Positions 21,118 to 29,347 of a stretch of DNA of 47,249 nt are shown one piece after another. Position 1 is the first letter of the stretch; every line of letters begins with the position of its first letter. A program made the translations under genes and the position numbers. The notes under the pieces were generated by a model. The model had not been told where the DNA came from and made no database searches. It was given only the letters and a program-made list of their open reading frames with translations. Source of the DNA: Actinomadura geliboluensis (GTDB lineage Bacteria; Actinomycetota; Actinomycetes; Streptosporangiales; Streptosporangiaceae). The stretch spans positions 1 to 47,249 of the forward strand of contig NZ_VCKZ01000013.1 of assembly GCF_005889745.1 (NCBI RefSeq), given 5' to 3'.

Positions 21118-22050
21118 ATGCCGATGGACTTCGATTGGACGATGGCGCTGGGCTCGTTCCTGGTCGCCATCATCGTCGGGCTCACCGGGATGGGCGGCGG
21201 CGCGCTGATGACGCCGATGCTCGTCACGTTCTTCGGCGTCAGCCCGCTCGCCGCCGTGTCCAGCGACCTCGTCGCCGCCGCCGTGATGAAACCGGTGGGC
21301 AGCGCCGTCCACTACCGGCAGGGCACGATCAACATGCGGCTGGTCGGCTGGCTGTGCGCGGGCTCGGTGCCCGCCGCGTTCTCCGGCGTGCTGCTGGCGA
21401 AGGCCCTCGGCCACGGCGACTCCGTCGAGGACCTGATCAGCAAGGCCATGGGCGTCGCGCTGATGATCGCGGCGATCGGGCTCGTGCTGCGCGCCTACCT
21501 GGCCCACCGGGGGCGCGCGGGCGGCGCCGGGGACGAGACCCCGGAGGTGACGGTCCGGCCCGTCCCGACCGTGCTGATCGGGATCGTCGGCGGCCTCGTC
21601 GTCGGCATCACCTCGGTCGGGTCCGGCTCGCTCATCATCGTCGCGCTGCTCGCCCTGTACCCGACGCTGAAGGCCAACCAGCTCGTCGGCACCGACCTGC
21701 TGCAGGCCGTCCCGCTGGTGTTCGCCGCCGCCATCGGCCACCTGCTGTTCGGCGACTTCCGCATGGAGGTCACCGCCGCCCTGCTCGTCGGCTCCATCCC
21801 CGGCGTCTACCTGGGCTCCAAGGTCTCCTCGCGCGCGCCGGGCGGGCTCATCCGCCGCGTGCTGGCGCTCGTCCTGGTCGCGTCCTCGCTGAAGATGTTC
21901 CGCGTCGGCGCCGTCCCCCTCGCCTGGACGATGGTCGTCCTCACCGCCGCGACGGTCGCCGCCTGGCTCGTCCTGCGGCGCCGCCCGTCCCCCGCCGCGG
22001 TCGCCGAACCGGCCGGCCTGACGCGGGCGGAGTCGCCCGCCGCCCGCTGA
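21118..22050 (+). CDS. TSUP family (TauE/SafE) membrane transporter
   Basis: A 310-residue membrane protein with two similar halves, each starting with a Gly-rich helix: LVAIIVGLTGMGGGALMTPML and LIGIVGGLVVGITSVGSGSL. This duplicated pattern is diagnostic of the TauE/SafE (DUF81) family, whose members move sulfite, sulfoacetate, sulfate or other small sulfur-containing or organic anions. The central hydrophilic loop lies near residues 125-150. AGGTAGG precedes the ATG. Its place behind the APS kinase fusion suggests transport of a sulfur anion, either import of sulfate for activation or export of sulfite; direction cannot be read from sequence. Confidence 0.9.
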   Translation: MPMDFDWTMALGSFLVAIIVGLTGMGGGALMTPMLVTFFGVSPLAAVSSDLVAAAVMKPVGSAVHYRQGTINMRLVGWLCAGSVPAAFSGVLLAKALGHGDSVEDLISKAMGVALMIAAIGLVLRAYLAHRGRAGGAGDETPEVTVRPVPTVLIGIVGGLVVGITSVGSGSLIIVALLALYPTLKANQLVGTDLLQAVPLVFAAAIGHLLFGDFRMEVTAALLVGSIPGVYLGSKVSSRAPGGLIRRVLALVLVASSLKMFRVGAVPLAWTMVVLTAATVAAWLVLRRRPSPAAVAEPAGLTRAESPAAR

Positions 22051-22054
22051 GCGC

Positions 22055-22075
22055 GACCGGTTCCGGACGCCGGTC
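22055..22075 (+). terminator. Weak candidate terminator after the TauE/SafE gene
   Basis: GACCGG (22055-22060) and CCGGTC (22070-22075) can pair around a nine-base loop, five bases after the TGA. Only six pairs and no T-run. The same gap holds TAGAAT (22122-22127), a possible -10 for the next gene. Confidence 0.3.
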
Positions 22076-22167
22076 CCCGGGGGGATGGCGCGAATCGGCG
22101 ATGGGGCGGACCGGTGATCCATAGAATCGGCCCATCAGTCCTGTTCATCCCCCCGAGGAGGCCGTCC

Positions 22168-23103
22168 GTGCCGTCCCTGCCGGTCCGCCGCGCCGCGATC
22201 CCGATCGCGCTGGCGGCCCTACTCGCGCCACTGGGCGCCCCCGGCGCCCTCGCCGCGGCCCCGAGCGGCGTCGAACTCGAGGCCGTGGCCGAGAGCCTCA
22301 CCGAGAACGGCGGGCTCTACATCGCCCCCGGCGTCCGGGACCTCAGTGACGACCAGCTCGACAAGCTGCGAGGCCCGCTGGAGCGCGCCCGCCTCCCGGT
22401 GTACATCGCGATCTTCCCGGCCGGGACGCTCCCTGAGCGGGCCACCGCCTACAACCGGCTGATCGTGGACATCTACCGGGAGGTGAAGCGCAAGGGCACC
22501 TACGCCGTCGTGGTCGGGCGGACCGTGCGCGCCTACTCGTGGAGCGTCTCGCCCGGCACGACCAGGAAGGCGTGGGCGGGGGCGAAGAAGAACGGCGGCG
22601 GCAGCCTGATCAACGAGCTCTCGCTGTTCGCGCGCAACGCCGGCACCGCGGCGCCCGGCGCGCCCGGCCCGGGGCCGGAGATCGGCGCGGAGAGCCCCGT
22701 CGCCACGCCGCCGCCCACACCCGACGAGAAGGCCGCGACCGACCCCGGCAACGCGTCGGTGCCCATCGACGAGGACGGCGGCACGCCCGTCGGCCTGATC
22801 GCGGGCGGCGCGGCGGCCGTGCTCGTCGCGGCCGGCGGCGCGGTCTTCCTGGTCCGCCGCAAGCGGCGGCCGGCGGTCGCCCCCGCGGGCGGGCCGCCGT
22901 CCGCCGCCGGCGGACCGGGCGGCCCGCCCGGCGCCCCGCCCGCGGCCGGTCCCGGTGCCGCCGCGCAGGGGCCGCACGTCCCGCCGGCGCAGGGGCCGCA
23001 GGTCCCGCCCGCGCCGGGTGCCGCGCCCCCGAACGGCCCGCGGCCCGGCGGCCCGGCGGGAGGCGGTCCCGCGACCGGCGACGACCGCCCGCCGACCGCC
23101 TGA
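22168..23103 (+). CDS. Secreted TPM-like domain protein with one membrane anchor
   Basis: A 311-residue protein from the GTG at 22168, chosen for its GAGGAGG site. It has a signal peptide (IPIALAALLAPLGAPGALAA), an extracellular domain of about 130 residues (GGLYIAPGVRDLSDDQL, LERARLPVYIAIFPAG, YAVVVGRTVRAYSWSV) that resembles TPM/YgcG-type domains, a Pro/Ala linker, one transmembrane helix (about 208-230, LIAGGAAAVLVAAGGAVFLV), basic residues, and a Gly/Pro-rich tail of about 75 residues inside. The function is unknown. It overlaps the PAP2-like gene as TGATG, so the two are made together. Confidence 0.7.
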   Translation: MPSLPVRRAAIPIALAALLAPLGAPGALAAAPSGVELEAVAESLTENGGLYIAPGVRDLSDDQLDKLRGPLERARLPVYIAIFPAGTLPERATAYNRLIVDIYREVKRKGTYAVVVGRTVRAYSWSVSPGTTRKAWAGAKKNGGGSLINELSLFARNAGTAAPGAPGPGPEIGAESPVATPPPTPDEKAATDPGNASVPIDEDGGTPVGLIAGGAAAVLVAAGGAVFLVRRKRRPAVAPAGGPPSAAGGPGGPPGAPPAAGPGAAAQGPHVPPAQGPQVPPAPGAAPPNGPRPGGPAGGGPATGDDRPPTA

Positions 23104-23942
23104 TGGTCGCTCTCGTCGCCCTGTGCGCGGTGGGGCTGGTCCTGTCGTTCATCATCGGATACGCCTGGGCGAGCCGTCCCCCGGGCGCGCGGGCGGCGCC
23201 GGCCGTGCAGCTGCGCGCGGCCCGCGAGCAGCTCGACGGGACGCTCGGCCCGGTCGCCTCCTTCGGCGTCTTCCTCGGCGCCGGCACGTTCGTGGTGACC
23301 GTGGTGTGCCTGCCCCTCGGCGAGCTGTTCCAGCGGCTCCTCCGGGCCCACGACGTCCCGATGTTCAACCTCGCGCAGCGCACCGTGCGGTCCGGCGCCT
23401 GGACGGACGCGATGAAGGTCCTCACCCAGTCGGGGAACGTGTGGCCGACCCGGTACGCCGGGCTGGCCGGGGCGATCGCCCTCACGATCGTCGCCGTCCG
23501 GAAGGGCCGCCGCGCGTGGGTGCCGATGCTGCTGATCGGCTCGGTCATCCTGGTGGAGCGCTTCCAGCAGACCGCGCTCGGCGCGCTCGTCGACCGGGGC
23601 CACCCGCCGACGACCCTCGGGACCTACCCGTCGGGCGGGTGCGCCCGGCTGATCTCCATCTACGGCGCGATCGTGCTGATCACGCTGTCGTACCTGCGGG
23701 CGGGCCCGCGGATGCGCGCCACCGCGTGGGGCCTGCTCGCCGCCTTCGCGTTCTGGGAGGGCTACACGCGCTGGTACCTCAGCAAGCACTGGATCACCGA
23801 CGTGTACGGCGGCTGGATCTACGGCTACCTGCTGCTGGCCGTGGTCGTGTTCGCGAGCCGGTCGCTGCTCGCCGAGCCCGCGGACGGGTCCCCGTCCGCG
23901 GGCCGCGGGCGCGAGCCGGCTACGGCGGTGTCAGGCGGTTGA
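23103..23942 (+). CDS. PAP2-like membrane phosphatase with altered signature
   Basis: A 279-residue membrane protein with about six helices and the general order of type 2 phosphatidic acid phosphatases. The third motif is good (YTRWYLSKHWITDVYGG with Arg223, His229, Asp233). The first motif reads ALVDRGHPP (162-169) without the usual Lys-x6-Arg-Pro, and the second reads YPSGG (175-179) in place of PSGH, so the general-acid histidine is missing. It may still act on undecaprenyl or lipid phosphates by a changed mechanism, or be a binding protein. ATG overlaps the TPM-like stop. Its 3' end overlaps the convergent GH26-like gene by 23 bases. Confidence 0.8.
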   Translation: MVALVALCAVGLVLSFIIGYAWASRPPGARAAPAVQLRAAREQLDGTLGPVASFGVFLGAGTFVVTVVCLPLGELFQRLLRAHDVPMFNLAQRTVRSGAWTDAMKVLTQSGNVWPTRYAGLAGAIALTIVAVRKGRRAWVPMLLIGSVILVERFQQTALGALVDRGHPPTTLGTYPSGGCARLISIYGAIVLITLSYLRAGPRMRATAWGLLAAFAFWEGYTRWYLSKHWITDVYGGWIYGYLLLAVVVFASRSLLAEPADGSPSAGRGREPATAVSGG

Positions 23943-24966
23943 ACTCCGGCATTTTGGCGATCTGCCGGAATGCCTGCGCGGAGGCGCCCGTGGCGTTCCA
24001 CCTCGTGTCCCCCACGGGCGTCTTCGGCGACTCGAAGTACAGCAGGCCCTTCAGCCGGGGGTACTGCGGAAGCTGGCGCGGGACGGACGCGAAGAAGCGC
24101 CGGCTGAAGTCGGGGTCGTTCTTGCGGTTCACGGTGCCCCACTCGGCGAGCATCAGCGGCTTCTTCGGGAACCGCGCCGACGCCCACGTGTAGAACCCGG
24201 GCCAGTTCGGATAGTCCGGACGCCTCTTGTTGACCAGCGTCGCGAAGTCGCTCACCCACTTGTCCGCGTACAGGTCCGCGGCCACCCAGTCGATCACGTC
24301 GTCGCCCGGGTAGAGGTCGTTGAACCAGGGCTGCGACCCCCAGTTCGGGACCCCCATGTAGGCCATCACGGTCACCACGTTGTCGGCGCCGCCGGCCCGC
24401 AGCCGCTTGATCACGTGCCGGACCATGTCGCGGTAGTCGCGCGCGGTGTACCCCGAGCCGGGCTGCGGCCGGACCTCCTCCTCCGGCTCATGGTGGACGG
24501 CGAGGAAGAAGCGCTGCGGATGGACGTCGCGGATGCGGCGGGCGATGTCGTCGATGTGCTCGTCGACCGCCGGGTCCCCGGCGGCGACCTGCGCCCAGGT
24601 CCGGCCCATCTCCGGCTTCCAGTTGAGGAACAGCAGCCGGCGGCGGCCGCCCTCGCGGGCCATCGCGATCTGGCGGTCGGTCGGGAAGACCTCCCCGTCC
24701 CGGTGGTACATGTGCAGGACGTCGGCGGGCCGGCGGGTCTTGTCCTCGAAGTCGGTGAGGGCCCGTTCCGTCGACTTGCTCGTGAAGACGCCCGGCGCGA
24801 CGCCCCACCACCGGCCGCACTCCGGGACCAGTTTGGCGGAGACCGCGCAGCCCGGCCCTTCCTCGGAGCCCCCGCCGGCCTGGACGCCGACCACGACGCC
24901 CGTGGCCAGAACGACCGCGCCGACCCCCGCACCGAGCGCCCAGCGGCCCCTTCTCGTCATGGCCAT
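23920..24966 (-). CDS. Secreted GH26-like glycoside hydrolase
   Basis: A 348-residue protein with an N-terminal signal or anchor (WALGAGVGAVVLATGVVVGV, residues 9-28) and a TIM-barrel-like domain. Candidate acid/base is Glu160 in FFLAVHHEPEEE and the candidate nucleophile is Glu275 in LMLAEWGT, the arrangement of GH26 (clan A) beta-mannanases and related endo-enzymes. Cys40 and Cys50 may form a disulfide. The N-terminal Met is uncertain between 24966 and 24960. It may trim or release the polysaccharide made by the genes to its right, but it could equally act on plant or fungal glycans. Confidence 0.8.
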   Translation of the reverse strand: MAMTRRGRWALGAGVGAVVLATGVVVGVQAGGGSEEGPGCAVSAKLVPECGRWWGVAPGVFTSKSTERALTDFEDKTRRPADVLHMYHRDGEVFPTDRQIAMAREGGRRRLLFLNWKPEMGRTWAQVAAGDPAVDEHIDDIARRIRDVHPQRFFLAVHHEPEEEVRPQPGSGYTARDYRDMVRHVIKRLRAGGADNVVTVMAYMGVPNWGSQPWFNDLYPGDDVIDWVAADLYADKWVSDFATLVNKRRPDYPNWPGFYTWASARFPKKPLMLAEWGTVNRKNDPDFSRRFFASVPRQLPQYPRLKGLLYFESPKTPVGDTRWNATGASAQAFRQIAKMPEFNRLTPP

Positions 24967-24993
24967 CTGAAGAAGACCCCCCTTGCACGTAAA

Positions 24994-25030
24994 GGCCAGG
25001 CGCCCACCGCACTCGGGCGGGCGCCTGGCC
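24994..25030 (-). terminator. Intrinsic terminator of the delta-60 repeat gene
   Basis: A perfect 12-bp stem, GGCCAGGCGCCC (24994-25005) with GGGCGCCTGGCC (25019-25030), loop 13 bases, followed on the minus strand by TTTA. It lies 73 bases past the stop of the delta-60 gene and just before the GH26-like start, so it separates the two transcripts. Confidence 0.75.
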
Positions 25031-25102
25031 CTCTATCACTGCCGCGCTACAGGTCACACGAGGAATCGGCTGCCTTCGTGCGGTTCCGCGGCGAACGGAG
25101 CA

Positions 25103-27109
25103 TCAGCCGACGAAGAGGCCGCGGCCCCGCCAGTCCGCCGTGCTGATCACCGTCGGGCTCCCGCTCGGGGCGCCGCCGGTGAACTTCACCGCGTTCAGCT
25201 TGCCGTCACTGGCGACGTAGTAGAGCTTACCGTCGGAGACGAACATCCCCTGGACGTTCGACCAGCCGGAGGACGCCGCGGTGTACTCGATGGCGCCGAG
25301 GATCCCGCTCTCCGGGGTGAAGTAGCGGTAGTACAGCGCCGAGCTCCCGGACCGGGTGTAGTACATCCGGCCGTTGTCGAAGAACATCCCGAGCGTGCGG
25401 CCGCCCGTCACCGAGCTGTAGAAGTCCGACTGGCGGCCCTTCCACGCCGGCTCGTCGGCGTCCCACTGCGCGTCGGCGTAGGGGTTGACGAACTGCTCCG
25501 CGCCGACGGCCGTGCCGTTGAACGTGCGCTTGTACAGCTTGCCGTCGGCCTTGGCGTACCAGAGGACGCCGTCGATCAGCATCGCGCCCCGCACGTCCGA
25601 CCAGTTCATGCCGCCGGAGACGGACTCGGTGACCTCGGTGCCGACGGTCGTGCCGTCGAGCGTGCGCGAGACGAGCTTGTTGGGCTGCACGACCGACCCG
25701 GGCGCCGCGATGTACACCTTGCCCGGAAGCTGCTTGGTGGCGTCCTCGGGCAGCGTCGCGCCGCCCGCGAACGGGAAGAAGCCGATCTTCCCGCGGAACT
25801 TGTGCGACGCGGGCGGCAGGAAGTAGTTGGTGTCGCTGCCGACCCACAGGCCCTCGGAGGTCACCAGCAGGGACCACGCGCCGTCACCGCGCGGGTCGCG
25901 GCCCGGGTTCCAGGAGAGCGGGACGCCGTTGCGCGGGTCGAGGGCGGCCAGGCCGGGGCGGGTCACCGCGCCGGGGCCGGCGCTGTCGCGGCCGGTGGGG
26001 TTGTTGGACCAGCGGGGGTGCCCGCCGGCGAACACGGCCGCGCCGGAGACCGCGACCGAGTCGATCGTGTCGCCGCCCGTCCAGTTCGTCCACGCCGGCT
26101 TCACGTTCGAGCCGGTGTCGGCGGTGTCCCAGCGGGTGACGCTGTCGCACAGCTGGGACGTGCCGTACGGGCCGCCCGTCGAGCCGACCACGACGAACTT
26201 GCCGTCCGGCGACATCGCCATGTCGCGCACGTAGCTGTCGAAGACGGTGTTGCACGAGGTGGCGAACCCGTCGGTCTTCCAGTTCGCGTCGAGCGCATCG
26301 GAGGAGTCGCCGAGGTTCAGCCGGGCGAACTGCCGCCGCTCCTGGCCGCCGGCCGTGCGGAAGTTCCCGAGCGCGTACATCTTCGTGCCGTCGGGGGTGG
26401 CGGCGATCCGCCGGACGCGCGTGACTCCGCCGTTGTGCACGCCGGTGAACGGGACCACGCCGAACTTGGTCGACAGCCCGCCCGTGGTCGGGCTGAGGGC
26501 CGCGAGGCGGTTGCGCGCCACGCCCGCGACCGTGGTGAACTGCCCGGCGATGTACAGGCGGCCGTGCGCCTGCTCGATGTCGAAGACGGCGCCGCCCTTG
26601 ATGCCTGGCGTCTTCCAGGTGCCGTCGGCGACCTCCTTGCCGGTGCCCACGTCGAGGCGGGCGAGCTTCGGCCGGGCCTTGCCGTTGACCGTGTTGAACT
26701 TGCCGCCGACGAGCACCGACTTGCCGTCGGCGCCCGGCGCGAGCGCGAGGACCTCGTCGTCGAGCTGCACCTTGAAGGCGGTGTCGAGGCGCTTGGTCGT
26801 CGCGTTGATCGCGAGCAGGTTCGTCACGGGGTAGGTCGTGTCGCCCTGCTTGACCGACTTGAACTTCCCACCCACGATGATCTTGTTGCCGACCTGGGTC
26901 ATCGCGTAGACGACACCGGCCCAGCCGCCCTGGTTCGGTTCGATGTTCGGAGTTCCGCCGTAGGGCGTCTCGACGGGCATCTTCCCGGTGGTTAGCGCGG
27001 CACTGGCGGCCGGGACCTGGTGGCCCTCGGCGAACTGCGGGGCGGCCACGAGGCCGATCCCAGCCAATGCCGTCACCGCAACCGCTGCATCACGGCGCAG
27101 ACGCGACAC
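25103..27109 (-). CDS. Secreted delta-60 repeat beta-propeller protein
   Basis: A 668-residue secreted protein with a signal peptide (residues 1-29, VTALAGIGLVAAPQF). Residues 45-400 carry repeats of the delta-60 type: GNKIIVGGKFKSV, KSVLVGGKFNTVNG, GRLYIAGQFTTVAG, KMYALGNFRTAGG. The C-terminal 250 residues have a second set of short beta repeats (GVLWYAKADGKLY, NGRMYYTRSG, GKLYYVASDGKL) that suggest another propeller or lectin-like domain. No catalytic motif is seen. Such proteins are extracellular or wall bound and often bind glycans. It is divergent from the exopolysaccharide operon with a 381-base gap, so shared control is possible. Confidence 0.85.
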   Translation of the reverse strand: MSRLRRDAAVAVTALAGIGLVAAPQFAEGHQVPAASAALTTGKMPVETPYGGTPNIEPNQGGWAGVVYAMTQVGNKIIVGGKFKSVKQGDTTYPVTNLLAINATTKRLDTAFKVQLDDEVLALAPGADGKSVLVGGKFNTVNGKARPKLARLDVGTGKEVADGTWKTPGIKGGAVFDIEQAHGRLYIAGQFTTVAGVARNRLAALSPTTGGLSTKFGVVPFTGVHNGGVTRVRRIAATPDGTKMYALGNFRTAGGQERRQFARLNLGDSSDALDANWKTDGFATSCNTVFDSYVRDMAMSPDGKFVVVGSTGGPYGTSQLCDSVTRWDTADTGSNVKPAWTNWTGGDTIDSVAVSGAAVFAGGHPRWSNNPTGRDSAGPGAVTRPGLAALDPRNGVPLSWNPGRDPRGDGAWSLLVTSEGLWVGSDTNYFLPPASHKFRGKIGFFPFAGGATLPEDATKQLPGKVYIAAPGSVVQPNKLVSRTLDGTTVGTEVTESVSGGMNWSDVRGAMLIDGVLWYAKADGKLYKRTFNGTAVGAEQFVNPYADAQWDADEPAWKGRQSDFYSSVTGGRTLGMFFDNGRMYYTRSGSSALYYRYFTPESGILGAIEYTAASSGWSNVQGMFVSDGKLYYVASDGKLNAVKFTGGAPSGSPTVISTADWRGRGLFVG

Positions 27110-27490
27110 TTGAGCCTCCTCGGCGGGGAATCCTAGGAAGGAATGAAGTATTGACCAATGCGCCCATCGTGTCGCGGGCCGCGCCTCTTGAGGCGAGAGT
27201 TACCCGACTGATACTCATGGGGGGAGCCTGCGGTAGCTTAGCGGCGGGCCGTACCCGCCGCCAGACCACATCCGGACGCCGCGGTGCCGCCCGAACGGCC
27301 GGCCCCGCCCGCGCACAGGTGGTACTCCGGCGATGCCCGCGTGCGCGCTGTTTGTCTGAACCGTGCGCGCGCTCGCTATATAGTGACCGCGACGCCACGC
27401 CCCCCACCACACCCGGCGACTCCGGCGGCCAGCCCCGGCGGACCGGACAGTTCGCGCGGCGGCGGGGGCGGTGACCGCGAAGGGACTGAA
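27110..27490. other. Divergent regulatory region of delta-60 and EPS operons
   Basis: A gene-free gap of 381 bases, richer in A and T on its left side. It holds three inverted repeats: CGCCTC-TT-GAGGCG (27182-27195), GAGT...ACTC around a 12-base spacer near 27196-27215, and GCGGCGGG-CCGTA-CCCGCCGC (27241-27261). The region also contains the plus-strand promoter candidate listed separately. I see no RNA gene or small reading frame with a ribosome site. Confidence 0.5.
27352..27384 (+). promoter_or_regulatory. Candidate promoter of the plus-strand EPS operon
   Basis: TTGTCT (27352-27357) and TATATA (27377-27382, overlapping TATAGT at 27379-27384) are 19 bases apart. TATATAGT is the most AT-rich octamer for hundreds of bases. 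The leader to the GTG at 27491 would be about 100 bases. Confidence 0.5.
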
Positions 27491-29332
27491 GTGTCGTCTA
27501 GTCCAGCACCCTCCAAAGAGTTCGTCGACTACACCGGGTTGATACGGCGGCGCTGGGGGATCGTCGTGTGCTGCGCCGCGTTCGTCCTCGCCGGCGTCGC
27601 CGCGTACACGTTCACGCTGGCCAAGACCTACACCGCCGAGGCGCAGGTCCTCGTGGCGCCCACCGGGTTCGACGACGCCGCCCCGGCCGCCTCCAAAAGC
27701 AAGACCGACGTCAACCTCGACACCGAGGCCCAGGTGGCCAAGTCGCTCGAGGTCGCCAAGGAGGCCAAGCGGCTCCTCAAGTACGAGGACTCCGAGAACC
27801 ACCTGCTGTCGCACGTCACCGTCTCGGTCCCCCCGAACTCGGGCGTCCTGACGATCGCCTACACCGACGACAACCCGCGGGGCGCGGCGAACGGCGCGAA
27901 CCTCTTCGCGCAGGCGTACCTCAACCAGCGCACGGCGTCCGCGCAGGCGAACCTCGCCCGCCAGATGGACGTCATCAACAAGAAGATCGAGGAACTGAGC
28001 GAGAAGAACAAGGACCTCCTCGACCGGATCCCGCGCTACAGCGGCGCCACCCGCACCTACGCGCGCAGCCAGCAGCAGATCATCAGCCGCCAGATCACCG
28101 AGCTCACCGGGCGGCTGGGCTCCCTCAGCACCACCACCATCAACCCGGGCCGCATCATCAGCAACGCCGCCACGCCCTCGCAGCCGAGCGGCCCGAACGT
28201 GCCGCTCTTCCTCACCGGCGGCCTCATGGCCGGGCTGCTGGTCGGCCTCGGCGTCGGCGCGGTCCGCGACCGCCTCGACACGCGGCTGCGCAGCGCGGCG
28301 GACGTCGAGCGGATGCTCGACATGCCCGTCCTGCTGGAACTGCAGCCCGGCGCCAAGGGCGAACGGCTGGGGCTGTTGCCCGCCCGAAGTCGCAACGGGC
28401 AGGAAGTGCACGAGCTGAGCCACCAGCTCAACGCCGTGCTCGGGCACGGCAACCACGTGATCCTGGTGACGAGCGCCACCGACGGGCCCGGCGCGGGCCT
28501 GTCCGCCGCGAACCTCGCCGCGGCGCTCGCCCGCACCCAGTCGCGCGTGGTGCTCGTCTGCGCCGACCTGCACTCCCAGGAGTCGGCGCGCCTGACGGAG
28601 GCCCCGGGGAGCACCGGGCTCGCCGAGGTGCTGCTCGGCGTGCGCACGCTCCGCGACGCGATGGTCCGCTCCCCCGTCCAGAAGCGGCTGTGGGTCGTCC
28701 CGCCCGGTGTCGACACCGAACTCGCCTACGAGCTGCTCCAGACGCGGCAGATGGTCCACGTCATCGACCAGCTGCGCTCCAACACCGACTACGTCGTCAT
28801 CGACGCGCCGTCCACCAGCAGCAGCGCCGACGCGCAGGCCATCGCCGAGGCCGCCGACACCGCGCTCGTGGTCGTCGAGGTCCCGGGTGCCAAGCGCAAG
28901 GACGTCGAGGAGTCGGTGCGCGCGCTCGACCGGATGAGCGTCGCAGTGCTCGGCACCCTCGTCGTCCCGGCCCAGCCGCGCTCCGACAGCGCCCATCCGC
29001 GGCGGGCGGCGGGCGCCGCGCGCCCGGCGCCCGGCGCCCGGCGCGCGCGGCCCGCTCCGCCCGGCAGGCCGGGCGGCGGGGCGCCCGGAGCGCCCGGCGG
29101 TCCCAAGCACGGCGGCCTGGACCTCGACGCCTTCGGGGACGGCCCCCCGGACCGCACCGTCGTCGACGTCCCCGGCGACCGTCCCGTCGCCGGGCCGCGG
29201 CGGACCGAGCAGCCCAAGCACGGCGAGGGAGAGGCCCCCGAGCACCGCGTCCCGACCAACGGCAACGAACCGGACTCGAGCAGCACGGCGGTGATCCCGC
29301 GCTTCGGCCGGCACGACGACCCCGACGAGTAG
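27491..29332 (+). CDS. Wzz/BY-kinase-like chain-length protein with degenerate ATPase
   Basis: A 613-residue polysaccharide co-polymerase. It has a Wzz-type N terminus (YTGLIRRRWGIVV) with TM1 at about 23-43, an extracytoplasmic coiled coil (VINKKIEELSEKNKDLL), TM2 at about 237-258, and a cytoplasmic ATPase-like domain. In that domain Walker A reads DGPGAGLS (331-338) where active kinases have GEGKS, so the lysine is gone; Walker A' reads VCADL (356-360) rather than VDADL; Walker B VVIDAPS with Asp438 is kept. The Pro/Gly-rich tail has no tyrosine cluster. It should guide chain length without tyrosine autophosphorylation. The GTG at 27491 follows GAAGGGA. First gene of the operon; the polymerase gene begins 15 bases later. 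Confidence 0.87.
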   Translation: MSSSPAPSKEFVDYTGLIRRRWGIVVCCAAFVLAGVAAYTFTLAKTYTAEAQVLVAPTGFDDAAPAASKSKTDVNLDTEAQVAKSLEVAKEAKRLLKYEDSENHLLSHVTVSVPPNSGVLTIAYTDDNPRGAANGANLFAQAYLNQRTASAQANLARQMDVINKKIEELSEKNKDLLDRIPRYSGATRTYARSQQQIISRQITELTGRLGSLSTTTINPGRIISNAATPSQPSGPNVPLFLTGGLMAGLLVGLGVGAVRDRLDTRLRSAADVERMLDMPVLLELQPGAKGERLGLLPARSRNGQEVHELSHQLNAVLGHGNHVILVTSATDGPGAGLSAANLAAALARTQSRVVLVCADLHSQESARLTEAPGSTGLAEVLLGVRTLRDAMVRSPVQKRLWVVPPGVDTELAYELLQTRQMVHVIDQLRSNTDYVVIDAPSTSSSADAQAIAEAADTALVVVEVPGAKRKDVEESVRALDRMSVAVLGTLVVPAQPRSDSAHPRRAAGAARPAPGARRARPAPPGRPGGGAPGAPGGPKHGGLDLDAFGDGPPDRTVVDVPGDRPVAGPRRTEQPKHGEGEAPEHRVPTNGNEPDSSSTAVIPRFGRHDDPDE

Positions 29333-29347
29333 TCCGGCGCCACTGAG

